This document shows, piece by piece, positions 43,290-55,238 of a DNA stretch of 64,000 bases. Below the pieces are notes generated by a model. That model was not told where the DNA came from and ran no database searches. It saw only the letters and a list, made by a program, of their open reading frames with translations. Positions within the stretch are counted from its first letter, which is position 1, and every line of letters begins with the position of its first letter. The DNA comes from Luteimonas chenhongjianii (GTDB lineage: Bacteria; Pseudomonadota; Gammaproteobacteria; Xanthomonadales; Xanthomonadaceae): contig NZ_CP023406.1 in the NCBI RefSeq assembly GCF_002327105.1, positions 2,542,001 through 2,606,000 of the forward strand, written 5' to 3'. Both the position numbers and the translations under genes were made by a program.

Positions 43290-44501
43290 TCATGCCGGAC
43301 GCCCCCTGCCCCGGCGCGCAGCATCGCGCAGCCCGGTCGCATCCGCCAGCGGCAATTCCAGACGCAGGACGAAGCCCCGATCCGGCGCGGTTTCGACCTG
43401 CAGGCTGCCGCCATAGGCCGCCAGCCGCTCGCGCATGCCGGTCAGACCGTTGCCGGCGCGCGTGACCTCGGCGCCGCGCCCGTCGTCGCGCGCGTCGAGC
43501 CGGACCGCATCGGCGTCCTGGCTGTAGCGCAGCCGCAGCAGGCTCGCGCCGGAATGGCGCACGGCGTTTGTAATGATCTCCTGGGTACAGCGCAGCAGCA
43601 CGTGGGCGCGCTCGGGATCGTCGACGACGAACTGCACCGGCAGCTGCATGTCCACCTGCAGGCTGGGCACATGCTCGGCCAGCGGCAGCAGGGTCGCGCG
43701 CATGTCGATCGCATCATCGTCGCGCAGCTGGCTCACCGCCTCGCGCACGTCGCTGAGCAGCAGTTTGGCCAGCGTCTGCGCCTGGTTCACATGCTCCTGT
43801 GCCTGACCGCTGGCCAGGTGGCTGGCGATCTCGAGATTGAGACTGAGCGCGGTCAGGTGATGGCCCAGCAGGTCATGCAGCTCGCGCGAGATCCGGGTGC
43901 GCTCGTTGACCCGGACGCTCTCGGCCAGCAGCGCCCGCGTCGCCCGCAGCTCGGCATTGAGGCGGCGCTGCTCCTCGCGCGCCTGGGCCTGCTGGCGCGC
44001 GACGAAGCCGGTGACGAAGGCGAAGCCGGTGAAGCCGACATACAGCGCCGCCTGCAGCACGGCCTCGACCCAGGTGAAATCGAAACCCCGCACATAGACC
44101 GGCACGATCACGAATTCGCAGGCCACCAGCAGCGCCACGCCCACCCAAAGCGGCAGCAGCCATGGCAGCACGCAGGCCACGACCATCAGCAGGATGCTGC
44201 CCAGCCCGCTCTGGCTGTAGTAGCTGATCCCGATCGCGCTGCCGGCCAGCAGCAGGACCAGCAGGTGGTCGAAGGCGCGGATCCGGCGCTCGCCGAGGCC
44301 GCGCGTGAGCCAGGCGTAGCTCATGCCGAACACGGCCCAGGCCCCCCATGTGGGCCAGCTCTCGATGGCAATCAGCGCCCCGCCCTCACCCAGGCGCTCG
44401 GCCGGCGCCAGCGACAGCATCAGCAGCGGCACGCCAATCACCGCCCAGGTGAACAGGCCGGCGATCCGAAGGAGGCGGTTATGGTTCAGATGACGGAGCA
44501 T
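43290..44501 (-). CDS. Membrane sensor histidine kinase (HisKA_3, DesK-like)
   Basis: 403 residues. About six N-terminal transmembrane helices (10-165) act as the sensor. A coiled-coil linker (about 168-200) leads to the dimerisation/phosphoacceptor helix with His209 in ISRELHDLLGHHLTALSL. The HATPase domain follows, with N-box QEIITNAVRHSGA and G-box DDGRGAEVTRAGNGLTGMRERL. The input is probably a membrane property because no periplasmic sensor domain is seen. Operon partner of the downstream regulator. Confidence 0.92.
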   Translation of the reverse strand: MLRHLNHNRLLRIAGLFTWAVIGVPLLMLSLAPAERLGEGGALIAIESWPTWGAWAVFGMSYAWLTRGLGERRIRAFDHLLVLLLAGSAIGISYYSQSGLGSILLMVVACVLPWLLPLWVGVALLVACEFVIVPVYVRGFDFTWVEAVLQAALYVGFTGFAFVTGFVARQQAQAREEQRRLNAELRATRALLAESVRVNERTRISRELHDLLGHHLTALSLNLEIASHLASGQAQEHVNQAQTLAKLLLSDVREAVSQLRDDDAIDMRATLLPLAEHVPSLQVDMQLPVQFVVDDPERAHVLLRCTQEIITNAVRHSGASLLRLRYSQDADAVRLDARDDGRGAEVTRAGNGLTGMRERLAAYGGSLQVETAPDRGFVLRLELPLADATGLRDAARRGRGRPA

Positions 44502-44590
44502 GCCGGCATGTTAGGCGCATGGCGGCATCCCCGGACGGGCCTGAAGTCATGCCGGCGGGGCGCGCCCCGGTCGCCCGGCGGACCCTGACA

Positions 44591-44599
44591 TGCAATAAT
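44591..44599 (+). promoter_or_regulatory. Candidate extended -10 for the GNAT-min operon
   Basis: TGCAATAAT (TG-n-AATAAT) 79 bp upstream of the acetyltransferase ATG. Five of six -10 positions match consensus; no clear -35. Confidence 0.35.
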
Positions 44600-44678
44600 C
44601 CTGCCCTGTGCGACGCGCAGCGGCAGGAGCGCCGCGACCGGTCGTCTCGCGCGCCCCCGGTTGTCCCTGGAGTCTGGA

Positions 44679-45272
44679 ATGTCGATCGTCGTCCGCGACG
44701 TGCGCGAGCACGAGCTGGATTCCATCCTCGAACTCAACAATGCCGCCGGCCCCTCGATCCTGCCTCTGGACCGGCCGCGCCTCCGCCACCTGCACGACAC
44801 TGCGGAGTACTTCCGTGTCGCCGAACGCGACGACGCGATGGTCGGGTTCCTGATCGGGTTCGGCGCCGGCAGCGACCACGACAGCAGCAACTTCCGCTGG
44901 TTTGAATCGCACCACCCCGATTTCTTCTACATCGACCGCGTCGTCGTCGCCAGCCGCCGTCGCGGCGGCGGTGTCGGTCGCGCGTTCTACGCCGACGTCC
45001 AGAGCTACGCGGAAGTCCGCTATCCACTGCTGACCTGCGAAGTGTTCCTCGAGCACGACAACGATCCGGTGCGGCTGTTCCACGGCAGCTTCGGCTTCCG
45101 CGAGGTCGGCCAGCACGTGATGCCGGGCACCGAGATCCGCGCCTCGATGCTGGTCAAGGACCTGTGCAGCTACGCCTGGGTACGCGAGACCTATGGCGGC
45201 AAGCTGCCCGACGAACCCTGGCTGGGCAAACCCCGCGTGCCAGTCCGCAAATCCGAGGAGTCTGAAGCCTGA
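44679..45272 (+). CDS. GNAT family N-acetyltransferase
   Basis: 197-residue acetyltransferase. The acetyl-CoA binding loop appears as VVVASRRRGGGVGRAFYADV (about 89-108). The fold continues with CEVFLEHDNDPVRLFHGSFGFREVG. The start beginning MSIVVRDV has GGAG at six bases; an ATG six codons upstream is less well placed. Its stop shares one base with the minC start, so it is the lead gene of the min operon. Substrate unknown. Confidence 0.87.
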   Translation: MSIVVRDVREHELDSILELNNAAGPSILPLDRPRLRHLHDTAEYFRVAERDDAMVGFLIGFGAGSDHDSSNFRWFESHHPDFFYIDRVVVASRRRGGGVGRAFYADVQSYAEVRYPLLTCEVFLEHDNDPVRLFHGSFGFREVGQHVMPGTEIRASMLVKDLCSYAWVRETYGGKLPDEPWLGKPRVPVRKSEESEA

Positions 45273-46051
45273 TGGCGTCCCGCCCCACCCCGCCCGTCGA
45301 TTTCGAACCGGCCGGCGAACTGAAAATCGGCCAGGTCGGCATCGCCAACCTGCGCGTGCGCACGCTCGACGTCGCGCGCCTTGCCGAAGAGATGCAAAGC
45401 CGGGTGTCACGTGCGCCCAAGCTGTTCGACCGCGCCGCGGTGATCCTGGACTTCGGCGGCCTCGCCGAGCTGCCCGACACGCGCACCGCGCGGGCGCTGA
45501 TCGATGCGCTGCGCGGCGCAGGCGCGCTGCCGGTCGCACTGGCCTGGGGCAGCCCGGCCAACGCCGCGCTCGCCGAAGCACTCGACCTGCCGGTGCTGTC
45601 GAAGTTCCGCGCCCAGTACGAAAGCGCCGAAGGAGCGGCGCAGCCCGCCCCGCGCGCCGTGCCGGCCGCGGAATCCGCCCCGGCGCCCGTCCGGCCTGCG
45701 CCGTCACCCGCAGCCTCGGCCGAGCCCGGCCTGATCCAGGCCTCGGCAGTACGTTCGGGCCAGCAGCTCTATGCGCAGAACCGCGACCTCACCGTGCTGT
45801 CCTCGGTCGGCGCCGGCGCCGAAGTCATCGCCGATGGCTCGATCCACATCTACGGCCCCTTGCGCGGCCGCGCCCTGGCGGGTGCACAGGGGAATGCGAT
45901 GGCGCGTATCTTCTGCCGCAGCTTCCATGCCGAGCTGGTCGCTGTGGCAGGACACTACAAGGTGCTGGAAGATATTCCCCGCGAACTCCATGGCAAGGCC
46001 GTCCAGGTCTGGCTGGAGCATGACGAATTGAAGATCGCCGCACTCGAATGA
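45272..46051 (+). CDS. minC: Septum site-determining protein MinC
   Basis: FtsZ assembly inhibitor targeted by MinD. In 259 residues it has an N-terminal FtsZ-binding domain (about 12-115), a Pro/Ala linker (about 122-152), and a C-terminal beta-helix domain with the conserved SVGAGAEVIADGSIHIYGPL (about 180-199) and ARIFCRSF. Translationally coupled to the GNAT gene (TGATG) and followed by minD. Confidence 0.96.
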   Translation: MASRPTPPVDFEPAGELKIGQVGIANLRVRTLDVARLAEEMQSRVSRAPKLFDRAAVILDFGGLAELPDTRTARALIDALRGAGALPVALAWGSPANAALAEALDLPVLSKFRAQYESAEGAAQPAPRAVPAAESAPAPVRPAPSPAASAEPGLIQASAVRSGQQLYAQNRDLTVLSSVGAGAEVIADGSIHIYGPLRGRALAGAQGNAMARIFCRSFHAELVAVAGHYKVLEDIPRELHGKAVQVWLEHDELKIAALE

Positions 46052-46075
46052 CGGCGACATACCTGGAGATGTGTT

Positions 46076-46885
46076 TTGGCTGAAATCATCGTGGTCACCT
46101 CGGGCAAGGGCGGCGTCGGCAAGACCACCAGCAGCGCGAGCATCGCCATCGGCTTTGCCCGCCAGGGCAAGCGCACGGCGGTCGTCGACTTCGACGTGGG
46201 CCTTCGCAATCTCGACCTGATCATGGGCTGCGAGCGCCGGGTGGTGTACGACCTGGTCAACGTCGTGCAGGGCGAGGCATCGCTCAAGCAGGCGCTGATC
46301 AAGGACAAGCGCTTCGACAATCTCTACGTGCTGGCAGCGTCGCAGACCCGCGACAAGGACGCGCTGACCAAGGAGGGCGTCGAACGCGTGCTCAAGGAAC
46401 TCGCCGATGAAGGCTTCGATTTCATCATCTGCGACTCGCCGGCCGGCATCGAAAAGGGCGCGTTCCTGGCGATGTACTTTGCCGACCGCGCCATCGTCGT
46501 GGTCAATCCGGAAGTGTCCTCGGTGCGCGACTCCGACCGCGTCATCGGCCTGCTGCAGTCCAAGACCCGCCGCGCCGAGAACGGCGAGCGCGTGGAGGAA
46601 CACCTGCTGCTGACCCGTTACAGCCCGGCGCGCGTGGAGACCGGCGAAATGCTGTCGATCACCGACGTGGAGGAAGTGCTGGGCCTGAAGACGATCGGCG
46701 TGATTCCCGAGTCCGGCGACGTGCTCAATGCGTCCAACAAGGGCGAGCCGGTGATCCTGGCGAGCGAATCCGCGGCAGGCCAGGCCTACGACGACGCGGT
46801 CGCGCGCCTGCTCGGCCAGGAGCGCCCGATGCGCTTCACCACCACCGAGAAAAAGGGCTTCTTCAGCAAGCTGTTTGGAGGCTGA
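46076..46885 (+). CDS. minD: Septum site-determining ATPase MinD
   Basis: Membrane-associated ParA-family ATPase that recruits MinC and oscillates with MinE. The start is TTG, supported by GGAG at 46065-46068 seven bases upstream and by the family N-terminus ([17 protein letters not shown]). The deviant Walker A is at 10-18 with Lys11 and Lys16. The C-terminus [11 protein letters not shown] is the amphipathic membrane-targeting helix. 269 residues, full length. Confidence 0.97.
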   Translation: MAEIIVVTSGKGGVGKTTSSASIAIGFARQGKRTAVVDFDVGLRNLDLIMGCERRVVYDLVNVVQGEASLKQALIKDKRFDNLYVLAASQTRDKDALTKEGVERVLKELADEGFDFIICDSPAGIEKGAFLAMYFADRAIVVVNPEVSSVRDSDRVIGLLQSKTRRAENGERVEEHLLLTRYSPARVETGEMLSITDVEEVLGLKTIGVIPESGDVLNASNKGEPVILASESAAGQAYDDAVARLLGQERPMRFTTTEKKGFFSKLFGG

Positions 46886-46887
46886 TC

Positions 46888-47151
46888 ATGGGTATGTTCG
46901 ATTTCCTCAGGCCGAAGAAGAACACCGCGTCGATCGCCAAGGACCGCTTGCGCATCATCGTCGCGCAGGAGCGGACCAGCCGCGGCGCGCCGGACTATCT
47001 GCCGCTGCTGCAGCGCGAGCTGCTCGAGGTGATCCGCAAGTACGTCAGTATCGACGTCGACGCGGTCAAGGTGGATCTGGTCAAGGACGGCGACCACGAC
47101 GTGCTCGACATCTCGGTCGCGCTGCCCGAAGAGCGTACGGCGCCCGCTTGA
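46888..47151 (+). CDS. minE: Cell division topological specificity factor MinE
   Basis: 87-residue MinD regulator. The N-terminal amphipathic segment ([10 protein letters not shown]) is followed by the MinD-binding helix ([13 protein letters not shown]) and the dimerisation domain ([16 protein letters not shown]). It starts two bases after minD ends. Confidence 0.96.
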   Translation: MGMFDFLRPKKNTASIAKDRLRIIVAQERTSRGAPDYLPLLQRELLEVIRKYVSIDVDAVKVDLVKDGDHDVLDISVALPEERTAPA

Positions 47152-47192
47152 GCGGGACCGTGGATCCGGCTCACGGCATCGACGGCGCGGAT

Positions 47193-47657
47193 ATGGGCGC
47201 AGCCGTGCTGCGCCTGGCCGACATCGGCTTCGACGCGCCCACGGGCCTGCTCGCGCGCTACGGACTTGCGCTGCGGCGCGTGCCCGACGGCGCTCCGATT
47301 CCCGGCAGCTACTGGGGCGCGCCGGAGGCCGGGATCATCGGCCACGAGGTCCATGCCCGAGGCGACACGCCCGTGCATTCGCTGTTGCACGAAGCGGGCC
47401 ATCTGATCGTGTTGCCGGCCGAGCGTCGCGCAGCGGTGCATACCGACGCGACCGATTCGGTCGAGGAGGAAGATGCGACCTGCTATCTGCAGATCGTGCT
47501 CGCCGACGCGCTGCCGGGTGTCGGACGCGCGCGGCTGATGGCCGACATGGACGCCTGGGGCTACACCTTCCGCCTGGGCTCGGCGCGGGCGTGGTTCGAG
47601 TGCGACGCCGAAGACGCACGTGCCTGGCTGCTGGCGCGCGGCCTGTTGCCGGACTGA
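47193..47657 (+). CDS. Conserved HExxH protein downstream of minE (154 aa)
   Basis: Cytosolic zincin-like protein of unknown function. The motif is VHSLLHEAGHLIVLP (about residues 61-75), followed by a strongly acidic segment (TDSVEEEDATCYLQ) that could supply a third metal ligand. The C-terminal helix-rich part ends MDAWGYTFRLGSARAWF. The start is uncertain: TTG 47148 overlaps the minE stop, GTG 47160 and ATG 47193 are in frame. The ATG is taken because the domain begins there. It may be co-transcribed with min. Confidence 0.75.
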   Translation: MGAAVLRLADIGFDAPTGLLARYGLALRRVPDGAPIPGSYWGAPEAGIIGHEVHARGDTPVHSLLHEAGHLIVLPAERRAAVHTDATDSVEEEDATCYLQIVLADALPGVGRARLMADMDAWGYTFRLGSARAWFECDAEDARAWLLARGLLPD

Positions 47658-47776
47658 TCGCGCATCCGGTCGGTGGCGCGCAGCCGTCGCCTGCGTAAAG
47701 TGGCGCCTTCCGTCACTTGCGGCACCTCCGGCGCCGCACTAGCCTCCCGGTACCCCAGTCGACCGGAAGCCGTCCG

Positions 47777-49789
47777 ATGATCCATCGCCATGCCCTGCTC
47801 GCCCTGGCGGTCGCCGCGAGCCTGACGCTCGCCGGCTGCAACCGCACCGCCTCCCCCGATGCCGGCACGACGGCCACGGACACCACGACGCCGGGCGACG
47901 AAACCGCCGACCAGTTCATCGCCCGGGTCAACGAGGAACTGCGCGCCCTGATGCCGGAGCTGACCGCCTCGCAGTGGCTGTCGGCGACCTACATCAACGA
48001 CGACAGCCAGCTGCTCGCGGCCAAGTACAACGAGCGCTACCTGGCCCAGCTCAATGAGTGGATCGAGCAGGCGCGCCGGTTCGAGGGTCAACAGATGACG
48101 CCCGAAACCGCTCGGGCGATCAATCTGCTCAAGCTCGGCGCCGCGATGCCGCCGCCCCGCGATCCCGAACACCTCGCCGAGCTGACGAAGATCGCCTCGA
48201 AGATGGAAGGCACCTACGGCGCGGGCCAGTACTGCACCGACGAGGGCGAGGCGCGCAGCTGCCGCCAGCTCGGCGAGCTCGAGGACGTACTGCGCAGCAG
48301 CCGCGATTACGACGCCCAGCTCGATGCGTGGCAGGGCTGGCATACGATCGCCCAGCCGATGCGCGCCGACTACACGCGCTTCGTCGAACTGGTCAACGAG
48401 GGCGCACGCGACCTCGGTTTCGCCGATGCCGGCGAGGCCTGGCGCTCGGGATACGACATGCCGCCTGCCGAGCTCGCCGCGGAAACCGATCGCCTCTGGG
48501 GCCAGGTCAAACCACTCTACGAGCAGCTGCACTGCTACACCCGCGCGCGCCTGGACGCGCGCTACCCCGGCCGCGGCACGGTCGACGGCGGCCTGCTGCC
48601 GGCGCACCTGATGGGCAACATGTGGCAGCAGGATTGGGGCAACCTGTGGGACATCCTCCAGCCCTACCCGGCTGCCGGCAGCCTCGACGTGACCGGTGCG
48701 CTGGAGAAGAACTACCAGACCCTGCTCAACGAACGGATGGTCAGGGAGAACGCGCTGATCGACTCCGATCGTCGCGCCGATGTCGCCCACGCGGCGAAGC
48801 TCGAGAACGCAAAGCGCATGAACCAGCGCGCCGAGGACTTCTATGTATCGCTCGGCATGCCGAAGCTGCCGGAGAGCTTCTGGACCAAGACCCAGTTCAT
48901 CAAGCCGCGCGACCGGGATGTCGTCTGCCACGCCAGCGCCTGGGACATGAACATGGCCGGCGACGTGCGCACGAAGATGTGCACCAAGCCCAACGAGGAA
49001 GACTTCACCACGATCTACCACGAGCTGGGCCACATCTATTACGACCTGGCCTACAACAGCCAGCCGCCGCTGTTCCAGGGCGGCGCGCACGACGGTTTCC
49101 ACGAGGCCATCGGCGACACCGTGGTGCTTGCGATGACCCCGCAGTACCTGCAGACGATCGGTCTGGTCGGCGAACAGCAGCAGACCCAGGAATCGCTGGT
49201 CAATTCGCAGATGCGCATGGCGCTGGCCAAGGTATCGTTCCTGCCGTTCGGGCTGATGATCGACCGCTGGCGCTGGGGCGTGTTCGACGGTTCGATCACG
49301 CCCGACAACTACAACGCCGCGTGGTGGTCGCTCAAGGCGCAGTACCAGGGCGTCGCCCCGCCGAGCCCGCGCGGCGAGGAGTTCTTCGACGCCGGCGCGA
49401 AGTACCACGTGCCGGGCAACACGCCCTACACGCGCTACTTCCTGTCGCACGTGCTGCAGTTCCAGTTCTACAAGGCGCTGTGCGATGCGGCCGGCCACAC
49501 AGGGCCGCTGTACGAGTGCAGCTTCTACGGCAACAAGGCGGCGGGCGAGAAGTTCTGGGCGATGCTCCAGAAGGGCAACAGCCAGCCGTGGCAGCAGACG
49601 CTCAAGGAACTGACCGGCGAGGAGCGGATGGACGCCGCCCCCGTGCTCGAATACTTCGCGCCGCTGCAGGCCTGGCTCGCCCAGCAGAACGAAGGCCGGA
49701 CCTGCGGCTGGACCGCGCCTGCCGCTGCGCAGTCGCCCGCAGCCCCTGCCGCCTCGCAGCCGGCTGCGGAGACGCCGCCGCGCGGCTGA
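47777..49789 (+). CDS. M2 family peptidyl-dipeptidase (ACE-like) lipoprotein
   Basis: Zinc dipeptidyl carboxypeptidase homologous to angiotensin-converting enzyme, 670 residues, exported as a lipoprotein (lipobox LAGC at about residues 22-25). The active site is HELGH (415-419) with the third ligand Glu in FHEAIGD downstream. Other ACE-like blocks are the MGNMWQQDW region and the FLSHVLQFQFYKALC stretch. Full-length and apparently intact. Such enzymes are common in Xanthomonas and Lysobacter. A strong terminator follows. Confidence 0.93.
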   Translation: MIHRHALLALAVAASLTLAGCNRTASPDAGTTATDTTTPGDETADQFIARVNEELRALMPELTASQWLSATYINDDSQLLAAKYNERYLAQLNEWIEQARRFEGQQMTPETARAINLLKLGAAMPPPRDPEHLAELTKIASKMEGTYGAGQYCTDEGEARSCRQLGELEDVLRSSRDYDAQLDAWQGWHTIAQPMRADYTRFVELVNEGARDLGFADAGEAWRSGYDMPPAELAAETDRLWGQVKPLYEQLHCYTRARLDARYPGRGTVDGGLLPAHLMGNMWQQDWGNLWDILQPYPAAGSLDVTGALEKNYQTLLNERMVRENALIDSDRRADVAHAAKLENAKRMNQRAEDFYVSLGMPKLPESFWTKTQFIKPRDRDVVCHASAWDMNMAGDVRTKMCTKPNEEDFTTIYHELGHIYYDLAYNSQPPLFQGGAHDGFHEAIGDTVVLAMTPQYLQTIGLVGEQQQTQESLVNSQMRMALAKVSFLPFGLMIDRWRWGVFDGSITPDNYNAAWWSLKAQYQGVAPPSPRGEEFFDAGAKYHVPGNTPYTRYFLSHVLQFQFYKALCDAAGHTGPLYECSFYGNKAAGEKFWAMLQKGNSQPWQQTLKELTGEERMDAAPVLEYFAPLQAWLAQQNEGRTCGWTAPAAAQSPAAPAASQPAAETPPRG

Positions 49790-49809
49790 CGCCGGAGAAC
49801 AGGAACTCG

Positions 49810-49839
49810 GGGCCGGCGCATAGCCGGCCCTTTTTTTTT
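49810..49839 (+). terminator. Rho-independent terminator of the M2 peptidase
   Basis: GGGCCGGC-GCATA-GCCGGCCC stem of 8 bp followed by nine T residues, 20 bp past the stop. The 240 bp beyond it (49840-50081) shows no supported gene. Confidence 0.93.
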
Positions 49840-50081
49840 GCCTTCCCGGGCGGAGGCCGCGGCCACCTCCGATGGCGCGGCATCGACCGAAGCTGCACCA
49901 TGCCCACGCCACTGCACGGCTGCTCCGCTGCAGTCGGCGCTGCTCACTCGGGCCAGCCATGCTCGGCGCGCGGATCAGCCGCGCCGCCCTGCCCGGTACG
50001 AATGCGACGCGCCACCAATCAGACCACCCGCCGACCGCGGCCACGTGTCGCGGGATGACCGGCGCCCCAGGTCGGAACTGT

Positions 50082-51317
50082 CTACATCTGGTCGGTGGGC
50101 TCGAGCGATGCCGGTTCACGCGGACAGGCCGGTGCGCGCGTGCCGCGCGAAAGCTCCCAGCGCCAGAACATCCAGCCAACCAGCATGAACGCGGCCGAGG
50201 TCGCGGCGAGCAGCAGCGGCTGGTGGCTGACCAGTGGCGACAGCAGCCCGGCGACCACGGCATTGAGCACCAGGCCGGTGAAGGCCTGCAGCGACGAGGC
50301 CGACCCGCGCTGGCGCGGATACATGTCCAGGATCGCCAGGGTCAGGATCGGGAAGGTCAGCGCGATGCCGAAGGCATTGAGCAGGGCGGGCATGACCGCC
50401 CACGGCACGGCGGGCTGGTCGACCAGCAGGTTGTAGGCGACATTCAATGCCACCGCGACGCCGCTGCAGGCGAAGCCGATGTTCGCCAGCCGCGTGCCGG
50501 TGATGCGTCCGGCCGCGCGTCCCGAGACCCATGAGCCGAGCATCATGCCGCTGATCATCGGCACGAAGAACCAGCCGAACTGGCGTTCGTTGAGCCCCAG
50601 CACATCGACGACGAATACCGGTGTCGAGGCGATGTACAGGAACAGCGCCGAGAAATTGAATGCACCGGCCGCGGCGAGGCGCTGGAAGCGGCCGTTGGTG
50701 ACGATCGCCACGTAGTCGCGCAGCAGCCGCCGCGGCGCGAGCGAGATGCGGTGTTCGCGCGGGTGGGTTTCCGGCAACCAGAGCCAGACCACGACCAGCA
50801 GCACCAGCGAGAACGCCACGAGGAACCAGAAGATCAGCGGCCAGCGGCCCCAGCCCAGCAGCCAGCCGCCGATGATCGGCGCGATCGCGGGCGCGATGCT
50901 GAAGATCATCATGACCTGGCTCATCAGCCGCTGCGCATCGTCGCCCTGCAGCACATCGCGGATCACCGCGCGCCCGACGATCAGACCGACACCCGCCGAT
51001 AGCCCCTGCAGCGCGCGGAATGCCAGCAACGTGACCAGGTCGGTCGACAGCGCGCAGCCCACCGAGGCGAGCACGAACACCACCAGGCCGCCGAGAATCA
51101 CCGCGCGCCGGCCGATGGCATCCGACAGCGGCCCATGGACGATGCTCATCAGCGCATAGGCGATCAGGTAGACGGCGATCGTCTGCTGCATGGCTGCAGG
51201 ATCCGCGTCGAGATCGCGGCCCATGGCCGGGAACGCCGGAAAGATCGTGTCGATCGAGAACGGTCCGAACATCGCCAGACCTGCCAGCAGCAGAGCCAGT
51301 GTGCGGATCGACGGCAT
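50082..51317 (-). CDS. Bcr/CflA-type MFS multidrug exporter
   Basis: 12-helix drug:H+ antiporter, 411 residues. Motif A is YALMSIVHGPLSDAIGRRAV in the first cytoplasmic loop. The N-terminal helix FSIDTIFPAFPAMGRDL and the motif-C-like GRAVIRDVLQGDDAQRLM are characteristic of Bcr/CflA. The start beginning MPSIRTLALLL opens at helix 1; an ATG ten codons upstream and an Arg-rich extension were rejected. Substrate unknown. Confidence 0.92.
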   Translation of the reverse strand: MPSIRTLALLLAGLAMFGPFSIDTIFPAFPAMGRDLDADPAAMQQTIAVYLIAYALMSIVHGPLSDAIGRRAVILGGLVVFVLASVGCALSTDLVTLLAFRALQGLSAGVGLIVGRAVIRDVLQGDDAQRLMSQVMMIFSIAPAIAPIIGGWLLGWGRWPLIFWFLVAFSLVLLVVVWLWLPETHPREHRISLAPRRLLRDYVAIVTNGRFQRLAAAGAFNFSALFLYIASTPVFVVDVLGLNERQFGWFFVPMISGMMLGSWVSGRAAGRITGTRLANIGFACSGVAVALNVAYNLLVDQPAVPWAVMPALLNAFGIALTFPILTLAILDMYPRQRGSASSLQAFTGLVLNAVVAGLLSPLVSHQPLLLAATSAAFMLVGWMFWRWELSRGTRAPACPREPASLEPTDQM

Positions 51318-51570
51318 CCGGGGCTGCCTCACGCGGCCACCCGCCATGCGCTTGCGGGGGCAGATGCCGCGGCGGGGGACGACGCGGCGGCGGCGGCGGC
51401 GGTACAACAGGATTCGGACATGGGGACCCCGGCAGACGTCCGTATTCACGGACCGGTCGCGGCGCAGGCGCCGCACGCAAGCGCGACATCATAGGCGGGT
51501 CCATGCGCACGCCCCGGCAACGACGCGTTCCGCCGGCCGACGGGCACGCGCGGGGGCGCAGAGGGCCCGG

Positions 51571-51576
51571 TATAAT
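51571..51576 (+). promoter_or_regulatory. Consensus -10 of the gcvP riboswitch transcript
   Basis: Perfect TATAAT 14 bp before the first aptamer. No recognisable -35 at normal spacing. Position and quality make it the likely gcvP promoter. Confidence 0.6.
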
Positions 51577-51589
51577 GCGCCGTGTATGC

Positions 51590-51776
51590 AGTGGGAGAAG
51601 CGGGCGCTCCGCGTGAGCGTCCCTGCCGTAGGCGCAACCGCCCGGAATCGCTCAGGCCCAGTACCGCTGCAGCGGCAACACTCTGGAGAGACCGGAGGCC
51701 CGTAGGGGCACACCCGGCGCCGAAGGGGCACGAAGCACATCGCTTCCAAACTCTCAGGCAAAAGGACAGAGGGGCA
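51590..51776 (+). promoter_or_regulatory. Tandem glycine riboswitch (gcvT element) upstream of gcvP
   Basis: Two glycine aptamers in series. Aptamer 1 (about 51590-51685) has GGGAGAAG, GCCGTAGGCGCAACC and a diverged GCTCAGGCCCAGTACCGC. Aptamer 2 (about 51686-51776) has GGAGAG, GCGCCGAAGGGGCA and the near-perfect CTCAGGCAAAAGGACAGAG (51753-51771). A hairpin AAGACC-GGC-GGTCTT (51782-51796) follows and may be part of the expression platform. Glycine binding to such pairs usually turns on glycine cleavage genes. Confidence 0.93.
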
Positions 51777-51873
51777 CGCGGAAGACCGGCGGTCTTGCGC
51801 CAGCGTCGACCCGAGTGGATCGACACGGGCGTGCGCCGGCACTCCATTGCCCCGCACATTCCGGATGCCCGCC

Positions 51874-54753
<2,880 letters not shown>

Positions 54754-54769
54754 CGGCTTCGGGCAGGGG

Positions 54770-54787
54770 CGCGGCGACTGCGCCGCG
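54770..54787 (+). terminator. Hairpin after gcvP
   Basis: CGCGGCG-ACTG-CGCCGCG perfect 7-bp stem 17 bp past the gcvP stop, without a T tract. Possible Rho-dependent or stabilising structure. Confidence 0.4.
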
Positions 54788-55238
54788 TCACCTGCCGGCC
54801 ACTGGCCCGGCGCGTCCGGGTCGTTTGGCCGACTGGCCTGCCGTCCGGATGCCACGCCGTATCGGGCTCCGCCCCCGCGGCGCTGCCGCACTCCGGTGTC
54901 CGGCATGAGCACGCCTGCGCTGCGACCCCTTACGCCGCTTCCTTCCACGCGGCCGGAGGCGAGCACGCACGCCGCCGCTCCCCAGCATGCATTACCTCGG
55001 CTTTGCGCCTTGCCGTGGGGCCAGCAGCCGCTGCGCCGCACGTGGGGACACTCCAGAAACCGGGTCAAGCAAGCGGATCTCCGATGCGGGCGCCGCCCGG
55101 CGAGGGCTCGTGGTCCGCAATCGGCATGCCCGGGTGGAGGGGCACGGACACAGACAACCAGCCGTGAACCATTGGGGAGCATCCATCGATCCACGTCGGC
55201 GCCCGGACATTGCACGCGCCCGGGACAGTAGCCGCTGA
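54788..55238. other. Intergenic stretch without a supported gene
   Basis: 451 bp between convergent gcvP and the EAL gene. Open frames are present on both strands but none has a convincing start, domain or plausible composition. No repeat or RNA motif was recognised. Confidence 0.5.

Noticed and set aside
42167..44588. Long plus-strand frames opposite the two-component operon
   Set aside because: They shadow the kinase and regulator genes; composition is Gln/His/Arg-rich without a domain.
47777..50263. 900-codon minus-strand frame opposite the M2 peptidase
   Set aside because: Antisense to an intact ACE-like gene with HELGH, and it crosses the strong terminator at 49810-49839.
51380..51405. 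CGG triplet run near 51390 as a regulatory repeat
   Set aside because: Short GC-rich simple repeat upstream of the MFS gene, with no second element or conserved spacing.
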